Below are positions 22,778 through 32,249 of a stretch of DNA of 64,000 bases, piece after piece. Origin of the DNA: Limnephilus marmoratus (taxonomy: Eukaryota; Arthropoda; Insecta; Trichoptera; Limnephilidae); contig OU862919.1 in NCBI GenBank assembly GCA_917880885.1, positions 17,316,001 through 17,380,000 of the forward strand, in the 5' to 3' direction. The notes under the pieces are model-generated. The model was not told the DNA's origin. It made no database searches and was given only the letters and a program-made list of their open reading frames with translations. Position 1 is the first letter of the stretch. Each line of letters opens with the position of its first letter. The translations under genes were made by a program, and so were the position numbers.

Positions 22778-22998
22778 TTGTGCCGTGAACTGGGTTGCCA
22801 ACCAGTGTTAATAGAATATAATAGAGTCAGGCAACAGAAAAAGAACAAAGCAAATACGCAAAATAGTTTACTGTACAAAGGGATGAAGTTTTATAACACG
22901 CTATCAGAAACTTTAAGGTCCGCATCAATTGGAAAGATCAAGATGTATTGTAGGAGCTACATCAAACTGGAAAAATATAGGGAAAGCAATATATAATG
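22778..22998 (+). pseudogene. LINE ORF C-terminal scrap
   Basis: A plus-strand frame reads QNSLLYKGMKFYNTLSETLR and then IGKIKMYCRSYIK. This resembles the extreme C-terminus of jockey-like polymerases (a KFYNxLP-type block). Only about 45 codons match, and identity is tentative. Confidence 0.45.
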
Positions 22999-23344
22999 TT
23001 TTAATTAATTAGAAAACTTTAATGTACAAATTACTAAAATAAAATAAATAGAATTTTAAATATACCTGCATAAAATGTTATTAAAGATGCATAAATTAAC
23101 AAAATTTGATTTATAAAACATCCTGAAAGCAACATACTGATGAAACTTTTTTTTATGAACTATTAAAAACAGTTCATTGGAGTTTCTAGTTTTCTTACGA
23201 AAATCAATGAGCCATTCCATTCCAGTCATTTTGACGGGATTTCGATCGATTAGTGGGAGGTCGCTTATTATAATTACTAACTTACGAAAAACTTGAATTG
23301 AATTCACCGGCCAAGACTGCAGTGTTGGAAAGCGTAAAGGATGT

Positions 23345-23590
23345 ATGGAGAGCTTGGAGCTTTAAACTTGTACTTAAAACTTAGAGCTTTAAGCCTGGTA
23401 CTTTAAGCTTAGAGCTTTAAGCTTAGATCTTTAAGCTTAGAGCTTTAAGCTTGGCGGTTTAAATTGGGAGCTTTATGCTAGGAGATTTAAACTTGTTTTT
23501 TTAATCTTGGAGCTTGAACTTTAAGCTTGGAGCTCTAAGCTTGATGCTCGAAGCTTGGAGATATAGGCTTGGAGTTTTAAGCACGATTTG
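23345..23590. repeat. Degenerate 14-15-bp tandem repeat (TTTAAGCTTRGAGC)n
   Basis: About 15 imperfect units of AGAGCTTTAAGCTT and variants (AGATCTTTAAGC, GGAGCTCTAAGC). Confidence 0.85.
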
Positions 23591-23954
23591 AGTGGAAGAC
23601 CCCCACTGGCAAAAAGCTGCATCGGGGAAAAATCATCATTCTGACGGAGCAAAATGCAACCCGCCACCAGCTGTAATATTGTTAAAATACATTTATGCGC
23701 TCATACGTTCTTGCGGATAGTCCACAGTTAAAAGAATTGTTATGTCCATAGGTAAAATTTCCGACAAAATAAACTAAAAACACATATATTGAAACGTAAA
23801 AACAGACGAACACGTAAACTTACTTGTCAATGAATAGACCTTTCAACTGTTAAAAGCTTGTTTAGGTTTTAATGTTAAAAATACTGCGAAAGTGAATAAA
23901 TAAATAAATAATGAAAAAACGTAAACTCCCTTTTGAACCTTTACAATTATTGTA

Positions 23955-24165
23955 AATTTTTACTAATAACCCACATTATGACATAAACACACCCATATTT
24001 TTATATCGATGTAAATGACATAAACACACCAATATTTTTATATCCATGTCGTAATGTAGGTTTAGTATATATATATATATACTAAAGTAGGTTTAGTATA
24101 TATATATATATACTAAACCTACATTATGACATGGATATACTTAACCTACGTTATGATATAAATGT
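23955..24165. repeat. Palindrome with (AT)n core plus short tandem repeat
   Basis: The motif ATGACATAAACACACC(A/C)AT recurs twice (23978 and 24016). Then GTAATGTAGGTTTAGTATAT and its inverse ATATACTAAACCTACATTAT frame two (AT)n blocks at 24064-24111, giving a near-perfect palindrome of about 85 bp. Confidence 0.85.
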
Positions 24166-24344
24166 GACCGTTTTTTTTATTATTTCTTAACTCAAAAAAA
24201 CGACGCAGTTTATGGCGGATTGGTCGAAGGTGTCGATGTCGCACCCAAACGTCAAGGGATGAGAAGAATTTTTTTTTTTAAATTCATCTAAAGTTATTCT
24301 AAAACCAAGTTGTTTACATAAAAATGACTCATTTCAAAAGTTTC

Positions 24345-25357
24345 TTAAGGGGAGCGTATGCGCGGCCCATTTCTGCCCGTTTCATACAAATCTTAGATTT
24401 GGATTGGAGATCAAAATACACAAAGACTTGCAGAAAAGTCGATAGATGTCGCACATTAAATAAAATGGATAAAGATTTATCCAGACACTATCTAGAGATT
24501 ATTTAGTTCGGATTTGAATCTTGCAATCATACATAAAGATAGTTGCCAATAATATATGCGTTAAAGAAAATGAAGATAATGTAGGTGGTTCTTAGTCAAA
24601 GTATGGTACAGTTAAACATGACCGAATTTCATATCGACACCGTGGCGCAGTAGTTAGCGCGTTTGCCCGGAAAGCAAGAGGTCCTGGGTTTGAGTCCCAG
24701 AGGTGTCAATATGTTTTTCTGATTTTTCTGTTTCCAGATTTTCGATTGAGTTTCGCTTATATTGTCTTCATTTATTTAAATAAAAAAAATATTTTTGTAA
24801 TCAAAAGATATATCAAATATCTAGTCAGGATAAGAGCTACTTTATTTATTTTTGCTTTAAATTATAAGACAATATAGGCCATTAAAGATTTTAATGTTTC
24901 TGGATTTTAGAGGCGATTTGGGCAATTATTTGTGAGTAAATGAAAAGCAATAAAAAATACTATATTTATCATGTAAATATGATGAAATATATAATAAAAA
25001 ATAAAAAAATCATTTTGATGGGTGTAAATTAAAAATACAAATTACCAATTCACGGCGGAATATTATTTTTTATTGTATTTTTAAAATAAATATGGTAAAA
25101 TTATTTTTTAAATGTTTTTCTTTTACTCACAAATAATTGCCTAAGTTGCCTACAAAATCATGAAACACTAAAATCTTTAATGACCTGTATCTTATAATTT
25201 AAAGTAAAAATAAATAAAGTAGCTCACATCCTGACTAGATATTTGATATACCTTTTGATTAAAAAAATAATTTTTCAGTTTGGTACTTCGATCTCAAATC
25301 CAAATCTAAGATTCCTATGAAACGGGCAGAAATGGGCCGCGCATACGTTCCCCTTAA
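24345..25357. mobile_element. TTAA-flanked fold-back element carrying a tRNA-like gene
   Basis: TTAA at 24345-24348 and 25354-25357 flanks inverted arms that start GGGGAGCGTATGCGCGGCC and end GGCCGCGCATACGTTCCCC. The arms match again after a gap: 24790-24960 against about 25000-25270. About 370 bp present only in the left arm (24416-24785) contain a tRNA-like gene. TTAA target sites are typical of piggyBac-type elements, but no transposase is present, so the superfamily is an inference. Confidence 0.8.
24636..24707 (+). tRNA. tRNA-like gene inside transposon (nominal anticodon GGA)
   Basis: Seventy-two bases fold as a full cloverleaf. Acceptor GACACCG/AGGTGTC pairs at 6 of 7 positions. The D arm is GCGC AGTAGTTA GCGC, the anticodon stem TTTGC/GCAAG, the loop CCGGAAA, the T arm CTGGG TTTGAGT CCCAG. 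A TTTTT terminator-like tract follows at about 24713. Position 33 is C, not U, and the nominal GGA (Ser) anticodon lacks the long variable arm of a real tRNA-Ser. It could be a tRNA-derived SINE head or a captured pseudogene that still has pol III promoter boxes. Confidence 0.55.
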
Positions 25358-25660
25358 TAACATCACTTTTAACACAATGGTGTTAGGCGAATGGTGGGTA
25401 AATAGGCGCTCTCTTTAACATTTTTTTATACATTGATGGGTATAACCTTAAAAAAGTTATTAAAATGTCATTCCAATAAAAAAAATTCAAACATATTTTA
25501 TTATTTATTAATTTATGGGAAATAAGTACCTAGTTGAATTTACCTTTTTAATTATAGAAATGAATTATATAAAACAAATGCAAAAACCACAACATAATTT
25601 TGTTTATAATTTGGAAGAGCGTGTGGAGCGCGCAGGTATATTAAATTGTATCTTAGCTAC
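25358..25660. other. No recognisable feature
   Basis: AT-rich spacer between the fold-back element and the family B copy. Confidence 0.3.
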
Positions 25661-25664
25661 TCCG

Positions 25665-26012
25665 GGAATTTCAATTTGAGTGGCGGGTATGGGTACCGCC
25701 TGTGAGTTAGCAGGGGTGCCCGGGTTTATGGGGTGAGGTTTGTCCAGGTCTTGGCGGCGGTTGCGTCCGCCCACCTGCTGCGTGGCGGGCCGCATCGAGA
25801 GAGACTGGGTGTGGGAGGACTTTTGACCTTTCCAGCCGGACTCTCTCGACCCATCGCCTTGCACCACAGTTGGAGGGATGGATTCATACGTCCGTCACTC
25901 CTGGACACACTAAACCCCAGATTCCTACCCACCCCTCAAACCTTTTTCCTTCCCAGAACTTCCTATTCTTCCCTTCATTAAAAAGACCCTCCACACAGCA
26001 TCCCGCAAAACG
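25665..26012 (+). mobile_element. Family B (SINE-like) copy, plus orientation
   Basis: It reads GGTATGGGTACCGCC, GGGGTGCCCGGGTTTATGGG, GTCTTGGCGGCGG, CGGACTCTCTCGACCCATCG, CTGGACACACTAAACCCCAG, CTTCCCAGAACTTCC, and ends AAAAGACCCTCCACACAGCA. The final inner hairpin is missing. The small frames within it show no domain and are not genes. Confidence 0.75.
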
Positions 26013-26189
26013 TATTTTTAGAGGAATAATGCATCCATGTGATACCTTCGTATATTCAATTTTAAATTATGAAGCTGCCTGTGCTTAATTATTGAATCTT
26101 ATCGTAATTACGTTTTCAATAAAATGATTTTAAGTTTTTCTTTTACATTATTATTCGGTTTATAAACAAGTTCGGTTTTGTAATTAAGT

Positions 26190-26753
26190 AAGTAAAAAGA
26201 ATACTGTTCAACGCTTTCTGTACCTCGTTGTATACATCAGAACTGTGGGTTGACTACACTGCAACCCAATGGCATAAGTTAAAGGTTGCTTACAATAACG
26301 CTTATCGCCAACTTTTCCGCCTACCGAGATACTGCAGTGCTACGGAAATGTTCCTGGAGGGACGAGTTCATACTTTCCGTGCACTTCTCCGCCACCGCAT
26401 GGGAAGTTTATGGAGCAGACTGCGCCATTCGAAGAATGCGATCATCACCGCCATGACTGCCTGGATGGAATCTCCCCTGATGACCCTCTGGAGACGGGAG
26501 ACGATGAAATACCCTCCGTAAACGGCTATTTACATTCATTTTAGTGTTTACATACATAATTTATTTTTTTTCTCAGTTTCATTTTTCATGCTTATTCGTT
26601 TATTTAATTTAATTTATGTGTTGTTATTTACTTTTTACCTTAACTTATTATTTATCTTTTTTTGTTATTTTCACTATGGAATGTATTGCATTGCACTTCC
26701 CCCGCATACATTCTGGAATAAACTTATATTATTATTATTATTATTACGCATGA
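26190..26753 (+). pseudogene. LINE 3' end with (TTA)n tail
   Basis: An open frame to 26521 reads SLYTSELWVDYTATQWHKLK, VAYNNAYRQLFRLPRYCSAT, EMFLEGRVHTFRALLRHRMG. This is a familiar arthropod LINE polymerase C-terminus (LYTxxLWxxY, then LPRxCSAxxMF). The 3' UTR ends in TTATTATTATTATTATTA at 26734-26752, a microsatellite-type tail. 5'-truncated. It is a different family from the jockey-like and RTE-like copies in the window. Confidence 0.7.
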
Positions 26754-26869
26754 CAGCTGTCAGTGGCTTCACTACAGTTTGATAGCGCATTCAGAAGAGG
26801 AAAGAGCTTATAATTATATAAACAGCTTGTTATTATAATTAAACAGCAGAACTTGTTAATGAATAAACT

Positions 26870-27100
26870 TTTTGAAGTGAAACTTCTATAGCACGGCGGT
26901 GATTTGAATTTCGGATGAAACGGAAATGACCATTAGTGCACCTGCGAAGCATCAACTGCGCTCATCGGCCGCTTTGATAATGATGTCACTTTTAAAGGCT
27001 CCTATTGGTTGGGGATATGGAACGGAAATTACGCGAGGTCTGCGCTCATTAGTCGCTTTTGTTTTGGTAAAGTTTCGCTTCTACCGCATGTAAACAGCAC
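26870..27100 (+). mobile_element. MITE family D copy (short form)
   Basis: Left GAAGTGAAACTTCTATAGCA, CGGCGGTGATTTGAATTTC, GATGAAACGGAAA. Right AAAGTTTCGCTTCTACCGC, inverted relative to the left. No coding capacity. See copies at 4030, 15630 and 54655. Confidence 0.65.
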
Positions 27101-27228
27101 TCGATTTTTTAAAATAAATTGAATATAATAATATTATTGAACATGTAAAAGAAAAACTTAAGTGTGTCAGTGAAAACCGATAATTGGTTGAATAAAAATT
27201 ACAACTGTTATTACAATATAATAATAAT

Positions 27229-28155
27229 ATAATCCTTTTCACCATATATGTTAATGACATTTTTTTTCAACCACTACATGGCCAAATTACTTCATACGCC
27301 GATGATACGGTACTAATAATTAGCGATAAAACTTGGGAAAAAGTAACATTTAAAGCCACCGAAGACATAAATATTTTAAAGAATTTCTTCGACGTAAATT
27401 TTCTATCACTAAATGGTGATAAAACATTTGTAATTCCATTTGCAATACACAAAAATGATACCCCTAAAAACATTGACATCATCATCCATGATAATTCCAA
27501 AACACATAGTAAAAATTATTGTATCCAAAACTGCACAATATTAAAAACAACAAACACAATCAAATATTTAGGAGTCATTATCGATAAAAATTTGAAATGG
27601 AAGGAACAAATTTGTCAAGTTGTAAAAAAAATTAGAAAATTGATTTATATATTTTTAAGAATCAGAAATTTTTTATCTGTAAAAAACTTATATCTAATAT
27701 ATTACGCTTTGGTTCAATCAACTTTACAATATGCTATCATTAGCTGGGGATCCGCATACAAAACTAATCTTTCCCCAATTGAAGTTGTGCAGAGGCTAAT
27801 AATTAAAATCATATTAAAAAAACCTTCTGACTACCCAACGGATCAATTATTTAAGGAATTCCAAGTGCCATCTTTCAAAGATCTATACAATAGAAATGTA
27901 TTGATTCAAATTATAAAAGAAAAAGAAAAATATCAATTTATAACTGAAAACCGTACTAGACATAAATATATTTTTTCATGCCCAAAATTAAACACTTCCT
28001 TTGCACAAAATTATTATACTTATCAAGGAAGACTTATTTTCAACAGATTACCGGATGAAATTAGAAAAATTAATGATAAAATCCAATTAATAAACACTGT
28101 AAAAAAATATTTTAAAGATAATCTCAAAAAAAAAAACAGTTTCCGACTAATCTAA
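27229..28155 (+). pseudogene. Jockey-like RT, open 3' half (5'-truncated)
   Basis: The frame is open from about 27220 to the stop at 28155, roughly 310 codons. It begins FTIYVNDIF and SYADDTVLII (catalytic YADD, nt about 27295-27320), then IKYLGVIIDKNLKW, VKKIRKLIYIFLRIRN, LVQSTLQYAIISWGS, VVQRLIIKIILKKPSDYPTD, QVPSFKDLYNRNVLIQI and a lysine-rich end. Catalytic YADD and thumb are intact, but the endonuclease and RT fingers are missing, as expected for a 5'-truncated insertion. The lack of stops suggests a young copy. The 3' UTR runs to a poly-A at 28487. It is the best-preserved member of the family also seen at 9500, 19620 and 21640. Confidence 0.8.
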
Positions 28156-28517
28156 TCTACTTGTAACTCAGTTTTCAAGTGATACTCCATTCTTCAAATA
28201 AGTTAAATTTTGTATTGTTTTTAGCAACTAATTACAATAATTCTAGACACATTATCCAAACAGTAAAATTGTTTTGATAGTAGATAAATACTAATAATTA
28301 CATATCACCGAACTTACAACTTATTGTTTTTTACATTCACATTGTATATATATAGCATTAAAAAATGTACACTACTCTTCCAGACATAAGCTAACGCTTC
28401 CATGGAAGAGTGGTATTAACATATTTGAATATGAACATGTAAGCAAATTAATACATCATCTAAATGTACATTATATTTTATATGCTAAAAAAAAAAAAAA
28501 TAAAAAAAAAAAAAAAA

Positions 28518-28552
<35 letters not shown>

Positions 28553-28582
28553 ATAATAATAATAATATATATATATATATAG
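28156..28582 (+). repeat. LINE 3' UTR, poly-A tail, then (TAA)n and (TA)n
   Basis: The UTR has a stem-loop (ACTCTTCCAGAC...TGGAAGAGT, 28372-28412). A tail of more than 60 nearly pure A runs 28487-28549, followed by TAATAATAATAATAAT and (AT)n up to the next element. An intact tail of this length again suggests recent insertion. Confidence 0.85.
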
Positions 28583-28584
28583 AA

Positions 28585-29541
28585 ATGCACAAAATAATTT
28601 GCAAGGCAGATAGAAATATTACACCTTTAAATTTATATGACGAGAATGCCAACATTCTTATAAATACTAACCAGGAATTATTAGATTCCTGGTCAAATAA
28701 AATTATTCACGCAAAACACTTCAATTATCTCAACCAAACGTATGTTGACAAACTTTCGTCAAACAAATGGTTGAGTATTGGAGAGTTGAGCGCAGAAATA
28801 GAAGGATTTATGCTTGCCATTCAAGATAGAGTCATTAATACTAAAAATTATAGAAAGCATATAATCAAAGATATAAATCAAATTGATGATTTTTGTAGAA
28901 AATGTTTGGCTTTTCCCGAAACTATAGAACATATTATATCGGGATGTTCTATATTAGCGCCTTCCGAGTATACATTTAGGCACAATCAGGTTTTAAAAAT
29001 AATTCACCAAAGTTTGGTAATTAAACATAACTTGATTGATTGCCGTAATGTAGTACCTTATTATGAATATGAACCAAATTCATTTATAGAAAATGAATTT
29101 TATAAAATATATTATGATAAAACTATACTAACAGACAGAACAATTAGTCATAATAGACCTGATATAGTTTTACATGACAAAATTAAAAAAATAACTTATA
29201 TCATTGATGTAGCTATTCCAAATTCCTGTAATATTCAAAAAACTGTTTCTGAAAAAATTAGAAAATACACAGATTTAGGAAATGAGATTAAAAGAATTTG
29301 GCATTCTCGGACTATAAAAATATTACCATTTGTTATTTCGGCCACTGGCATAATACCTAGGAATCTGATTCAAAATTTAAGCATATTAGATTTGTCAAAG
29401 AATTTGTATATAAAAATGCAAAAAGCAGTAATTTTAAATACATGTAGGATTACAAAAGATTTTTTAAATATTTATATTGAGGGATCAGTAGGATTTATAG
29501 GTTCAATTAGAAATGCCACAGAGCCGAACCCTCTGATATGA
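28585..29541 (+). CDS. RLE-type LINE polyprotein, C-terminal part (intact frame, 318 codons)
   Basis: The frame starts right after an (AT)n tract and lacks the RT domain, so the N-terminus is truncated and the ATG is probably fortuitous. It shows two linked motifs of the restriction-like endonuclease module of R2/R4-type retrotransposons. One is a zinc motif CX2CX8HX4C (C104, C107, H116, C121; CRKCLAFPETIEHIISGC). The other is a nuclease core RPD-X14-D (R191 P192 D193, D208; RPDIVLHDK then IIDVAIP). The C-terminus (FVISATGIIPRNL, LYIKMQKAVILNTCRITKDF) is typical of this protein family in insects. Such enzymes nick the target DNA for target-primed reverse transcription. The frame is undamaged and a near-identical tail exists at 14508-14960. 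Without the RT it cannot transpose by itself. Confidence 0.8.
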   Translation: MHKIICKADRNITPLNLYDENANILINTNQELLDSWSNKIIHAKHFNYLNQTYVDKLSSNKWLSIGELSAEIEGFMLAIQDRVINTKNYRKHIIKDINQIDDFCRKCLAFPETIEHIISGCSILAPSEYTFRHNQVLKIIHQSLVIKHNLIDCRNVVPYYEYEPNSFIENEFYKIYYDKTILTDRTISHNRPDIVLHDKIKKITYIIDVAIPNSCNIQKTVSEKIRKYTDLGNEIKRIWHSRTIKILPFVISATGIIPRNLIQNLSILDLSKNLYIKMQKAVILNTCRITKDFLNIYIEGSVGFIGSIRNATEPNPLI

Positions 29542-29775
29542 AAATATCTGGAGTCGGTGAATTATATTCCCATTTGGTCTCTAGTAGGTTGACATGTTGT
29601 TCTTGTATTGTTTTGTATTTATAATACTTATATAGTGCAATTGCATAACGTGGATTCACTAGATGATCATTTGGGGAAGTGTATGAAAGGGTTTAGTTTT
29701 TCCTTCTTTTTTTTTTTTTTTTTTTTTTTTTGGGGGGAAAATTTAACCCGGACATTTAAATCTGGTGCGTTAAAA
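29542..29775 (+). mobile_element. 3' UTR of the RLE-type LINE, with poly-T
   Basis: Colinear with 14750-14960 (GATATGAAAATATCTGGAG, TTGACATGTTGTTCTTG, GGTGCGT end). It differs by an inserted run of about 24 T plus G6 at 29708-29737 that is absent from the other copy. Confidence 0.75.
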
Positions 29776-29784
29776 AATATATAT

Positions 29785-29981
29785 TATAAAGGCGAAAGTT
29801 TGTATGGATGTATGTTTGTTACTCTTTCACGCAAAAACTGCTGAATGGATTTTAATAATTCTTTCACTAATAGAAAGCTACATTATTTGCGAGATCGAGA
29901 TCTAAGAATTATTAAAATCCATTCAGCAGTTTTTGCGTGAAAGAGTAACAAACATACATCCATACAAACTTTCGCCTTTAT

Positions 29982-29985
<4 letters not shown>
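29785..29985. repeat. Head-to-head palindrome of Helitron 5' ends
   Basis: The left arm 29785-29863 (AAAGGCGAAAGTTTGTATGG and so on) is repeated in inverse at 29906-29985, with a spacer of about 42 bp. Both arms are the 5' terminus of the Helitron family found at 17084 and 38820. No 3' terminus is associated. An (AT)n tract follows to 30041. Confidence 0.9.
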
Positions 29986-30041
<56 letters not shown>

Positions 30042-30045
<4 letters not shown>

Positions 30046-30712
30046 GTCATACCACATTTTGTGGCTCATCTTAGAAGAAGCCACTTAAGTTGCTCATCCT
30101 TTCGCATGTAATATATACTTACGTAGATGAAGTACCAACATGCTGTCTTTTAAATTTTGTTTAAAATATGGTCAGCTATAATATGTAATCAAAAATTATG
30201 TTTATTTATTAAAAAAAATATCTTAAAATAACGTGCATTCCTTGATCTATTTTAAGAACACACTTACCGCATCACGCTACGTTGCCAAGTTTAATGTTAC
30301 CAATATAGTCACATATGTAGGTAGGTTGACAGAACAGTTTGGATGTTGCTTGTTGATTATTCACACATATTTATCATTTCTAGCGGCCGTTTTTGATTAT
30401 TGGCGCGTTTTTTTAAAATTGTAGTATGATTTGCTAATTAATATTGTTATTTATTTGGTGTTTACGGTTGTTTTTTTTTGTGTTAAGGTTTATTTTATTA
30501 TTATCATAAATAAAATTAGGTATTTAAATACATATTGGTGTAGGTAGTTTCTTTTATTTGCTACATAATTATTTTATCTTAGTTTTACTAGTGTTTTCGA
30601 AAAATTATGAATAAACTTATTAGAAATATATTACATAATTTACTTTATTCATTGATTCGTACGTTTCTTTAAGTTGTCACCTCCGATCTATATGGATAAA
30701 ATCGATCTAAAA
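30042..30712. other. No recognisable feature
   Basis: AT-rich, short frames, no repeat ends recognised. Confidence 0.3.
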
Positions 30713-30714
30713 GA

Positions 30715-31040
30715 AACTAACTAACTAACCATCACGCCGTTTCCCCGCAGGGGTAGGCAGAGAGGACGGACCGCCAAACAACTCGGTCTTGGCACACACT
30801 CTTTGCCTCACTCACATTCATACATCGTATCATACATTCTCTTCTATTATTCTGACTTTTGACACGGCCCGACTCAAGTATCTGATTCACTTGATCGTGC
30901 CATGTCTTCCTCGGGCGTCCCCGACTTCTTCTACCATTCACATTTGCATCATATATTCTTTTTACACTACTTTCTTCGCTCATTCGCTCTACGTGCCCAA
31001 ACCATCTGAGGGTCCCTTTCTTAATTTTGCTCATTATTAA
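30715..31040 (-). pseudogene. RTE-like LINE 3' end, copy 1 of cluster
   Basis: The minus-strand frame reads SKIKKGTLRWFGHVERMSEE, RIYDANVNGRRSRGRPRKTW, HDQVNQILESG, VCQDRVVWRSVLSAYPCGET and a stop, then a (TTAG)n tail at 30717-30730. The frame is intact for about 100 codons. The upstream part is missing and replaced by a TTATTATTA-type junction at 31030-31050. Confidence 0.75.
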
Positions 31041-31099
31041 ATTATTATTATTATACTTAGTTGCTATCATATTTTACAATTTACAAATAGAGACGGACC

Positions 31100-31260
31100 G
31101 CCAAATAATATTAATTGGTTAAATTGTATTTTTTCTCGCATTAGCACAACACCTGATAAAAAATCCCTCAGTGTCTTTGTCATCTTTGGGGATGCTGTGT
31201 GGAGGGTTTTTTTTAGGTAAAGGAAGAAGAGGAAGTTCTGTAATGAAATAATTTGGTATC
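31100..31260 (-). mobile_element. Family B / LINE hairpin fragment
   Basis: Contains CCTCAGTGTCTTTGTCATC, GGGGATGCTGTGTGGAGGG and GGAAGAAGAGGAAGTTCTG, the 3' 100 bp of family B. It interrupts the RTE-like cluster. Confidence 0.6.
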
Positions 31261-31342
31261 TTAACCGTAAATCCAGAACTAAATTTTGTATGAAATAGGC
31301 CGCGAAGAAGTTTCTCTTTTCAAGAGCAATTATAATACTCTT

Positions 31343-31546
31343 AGAAGAAGTCGGGGACGCCCGAGGAAGACATGGCACGATCAAGTGAATCAGATACTTG
31401 AGTCGGGTCATGTCAAAAGTCAGAATAATAGAAGAGAATGTATGAGACGATGTATGAATGTGAGTGAGGCAAAGAGTGTGTGCCAAGACCGAGTTGTTTG
31501 GCGGTCCGTCCTCTCTGCCTACCCCTGCGGGGAAACGGCGTGATGG
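31343..31546 (+). pseudogene. RTE-like LINE 3' end, inverted copy
   Basis: The plus-strand frame reads RRSRGRPRKTWHDQVNQILE, MNVSEAKSVCQDRVVWRSVL, SAYPCGETA and a stop. It has no tail. At 31547 the sequence turns straight into the minus-strand copy, so 31343-31449 and 31548-31654 are complementary arms of 107 bp with a 98-bp spacer. Confidence 0.75.
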
Positions 31547-31789
31547 TCGTCTCATACATACTCTTCTATTATTCTGACTTTTGACATGGCCCGTCTCAAG
31601 TATCTGATTCACTTGATCGTGCCATGTCTTCCTCGGGCGTCCCCGACTTCTTCTACCATTCACATTTGCATCATATATTCTTTTTATACTACTTTCTTCG
31701 CTCATTCGCTCTACGTGCCCAAACCATCTGAGGGTCCCTTTCTTAATTTTGCTCATTATTAAATTATTATTATACTTAGTTGCTATCAT
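31547..31789 (-). pseudogene. RTE-like LINE 3' end, copy 2 of cluster
   Basis: The minus-strand frame again carries KIKKGTLRWFGHVERMSEES to VKSQNNRR and then meets the inverted copy. Its upstream junction (TTATTATTATACTTAGTTGC, TATCATATTTTACAATTTAC, AGAGACGGACCGCCAAA) is the same as at 31035-31110. The two copies therefore arose by duplication of an already joined unit. Confidence 0.7.
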
Positions 31790-31799
31790 ATTTTACAAT

Positions 31800-32245
31800 T
31801 TACAAATAGAGACGGACCGCCAAACAACTCGATCTTGGCACACACTCCTTGCCTCGTTCACATGCATACTTCGTCTCATACATGCTCTTTTATTATTCTG
31901 ACTCTTGAAATGGCTCGACTCAAGTATCTGATTCACTTGGTCGTGCCATGTCTTCCTCGGGCGTCCCCGACTTCTTCTAGCATTCACATTTGCGTCATCA
32001 TATATTCTCCTTACACTATTTTTCTCGTTCATTTGCTTTACATGCCCAACCAATCTAAGCGTCTCTTTCTTAATCTTACTCGTTACGCTTACATCAGGCT
32101 TACATTATGTGCGGATCATTATTATTCATTTCGGTCTACTTTCATCATTTCTCTACCAGTTCCGAGCCTCACAGCGAAGCATTAGGGTAGGTACCAGCAC
32201 TCCATTATGGACGGCTAGCTTCGCTTCTTTCGATAGTTTTTTAGA
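31800..32245 (-). pseudogene. RTE-like LINE 3' end, copy 3 (more diverged)
   Basis: Minus strand: AKLAVHNGVLVPTLM, then SVTSKIKKETLRLVGHVKQM, NEKNSVRRIYDDANVNARRS, RGRPRKTWHDQVNQILESSH, VCQDRVVWRSV. Frame changes near 32050 and 32110. WFGH has become LVGH. This is an older copy than copies 1 and 2. Confidence 0.7.
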
Positions 32246-32249
32246 CCGG

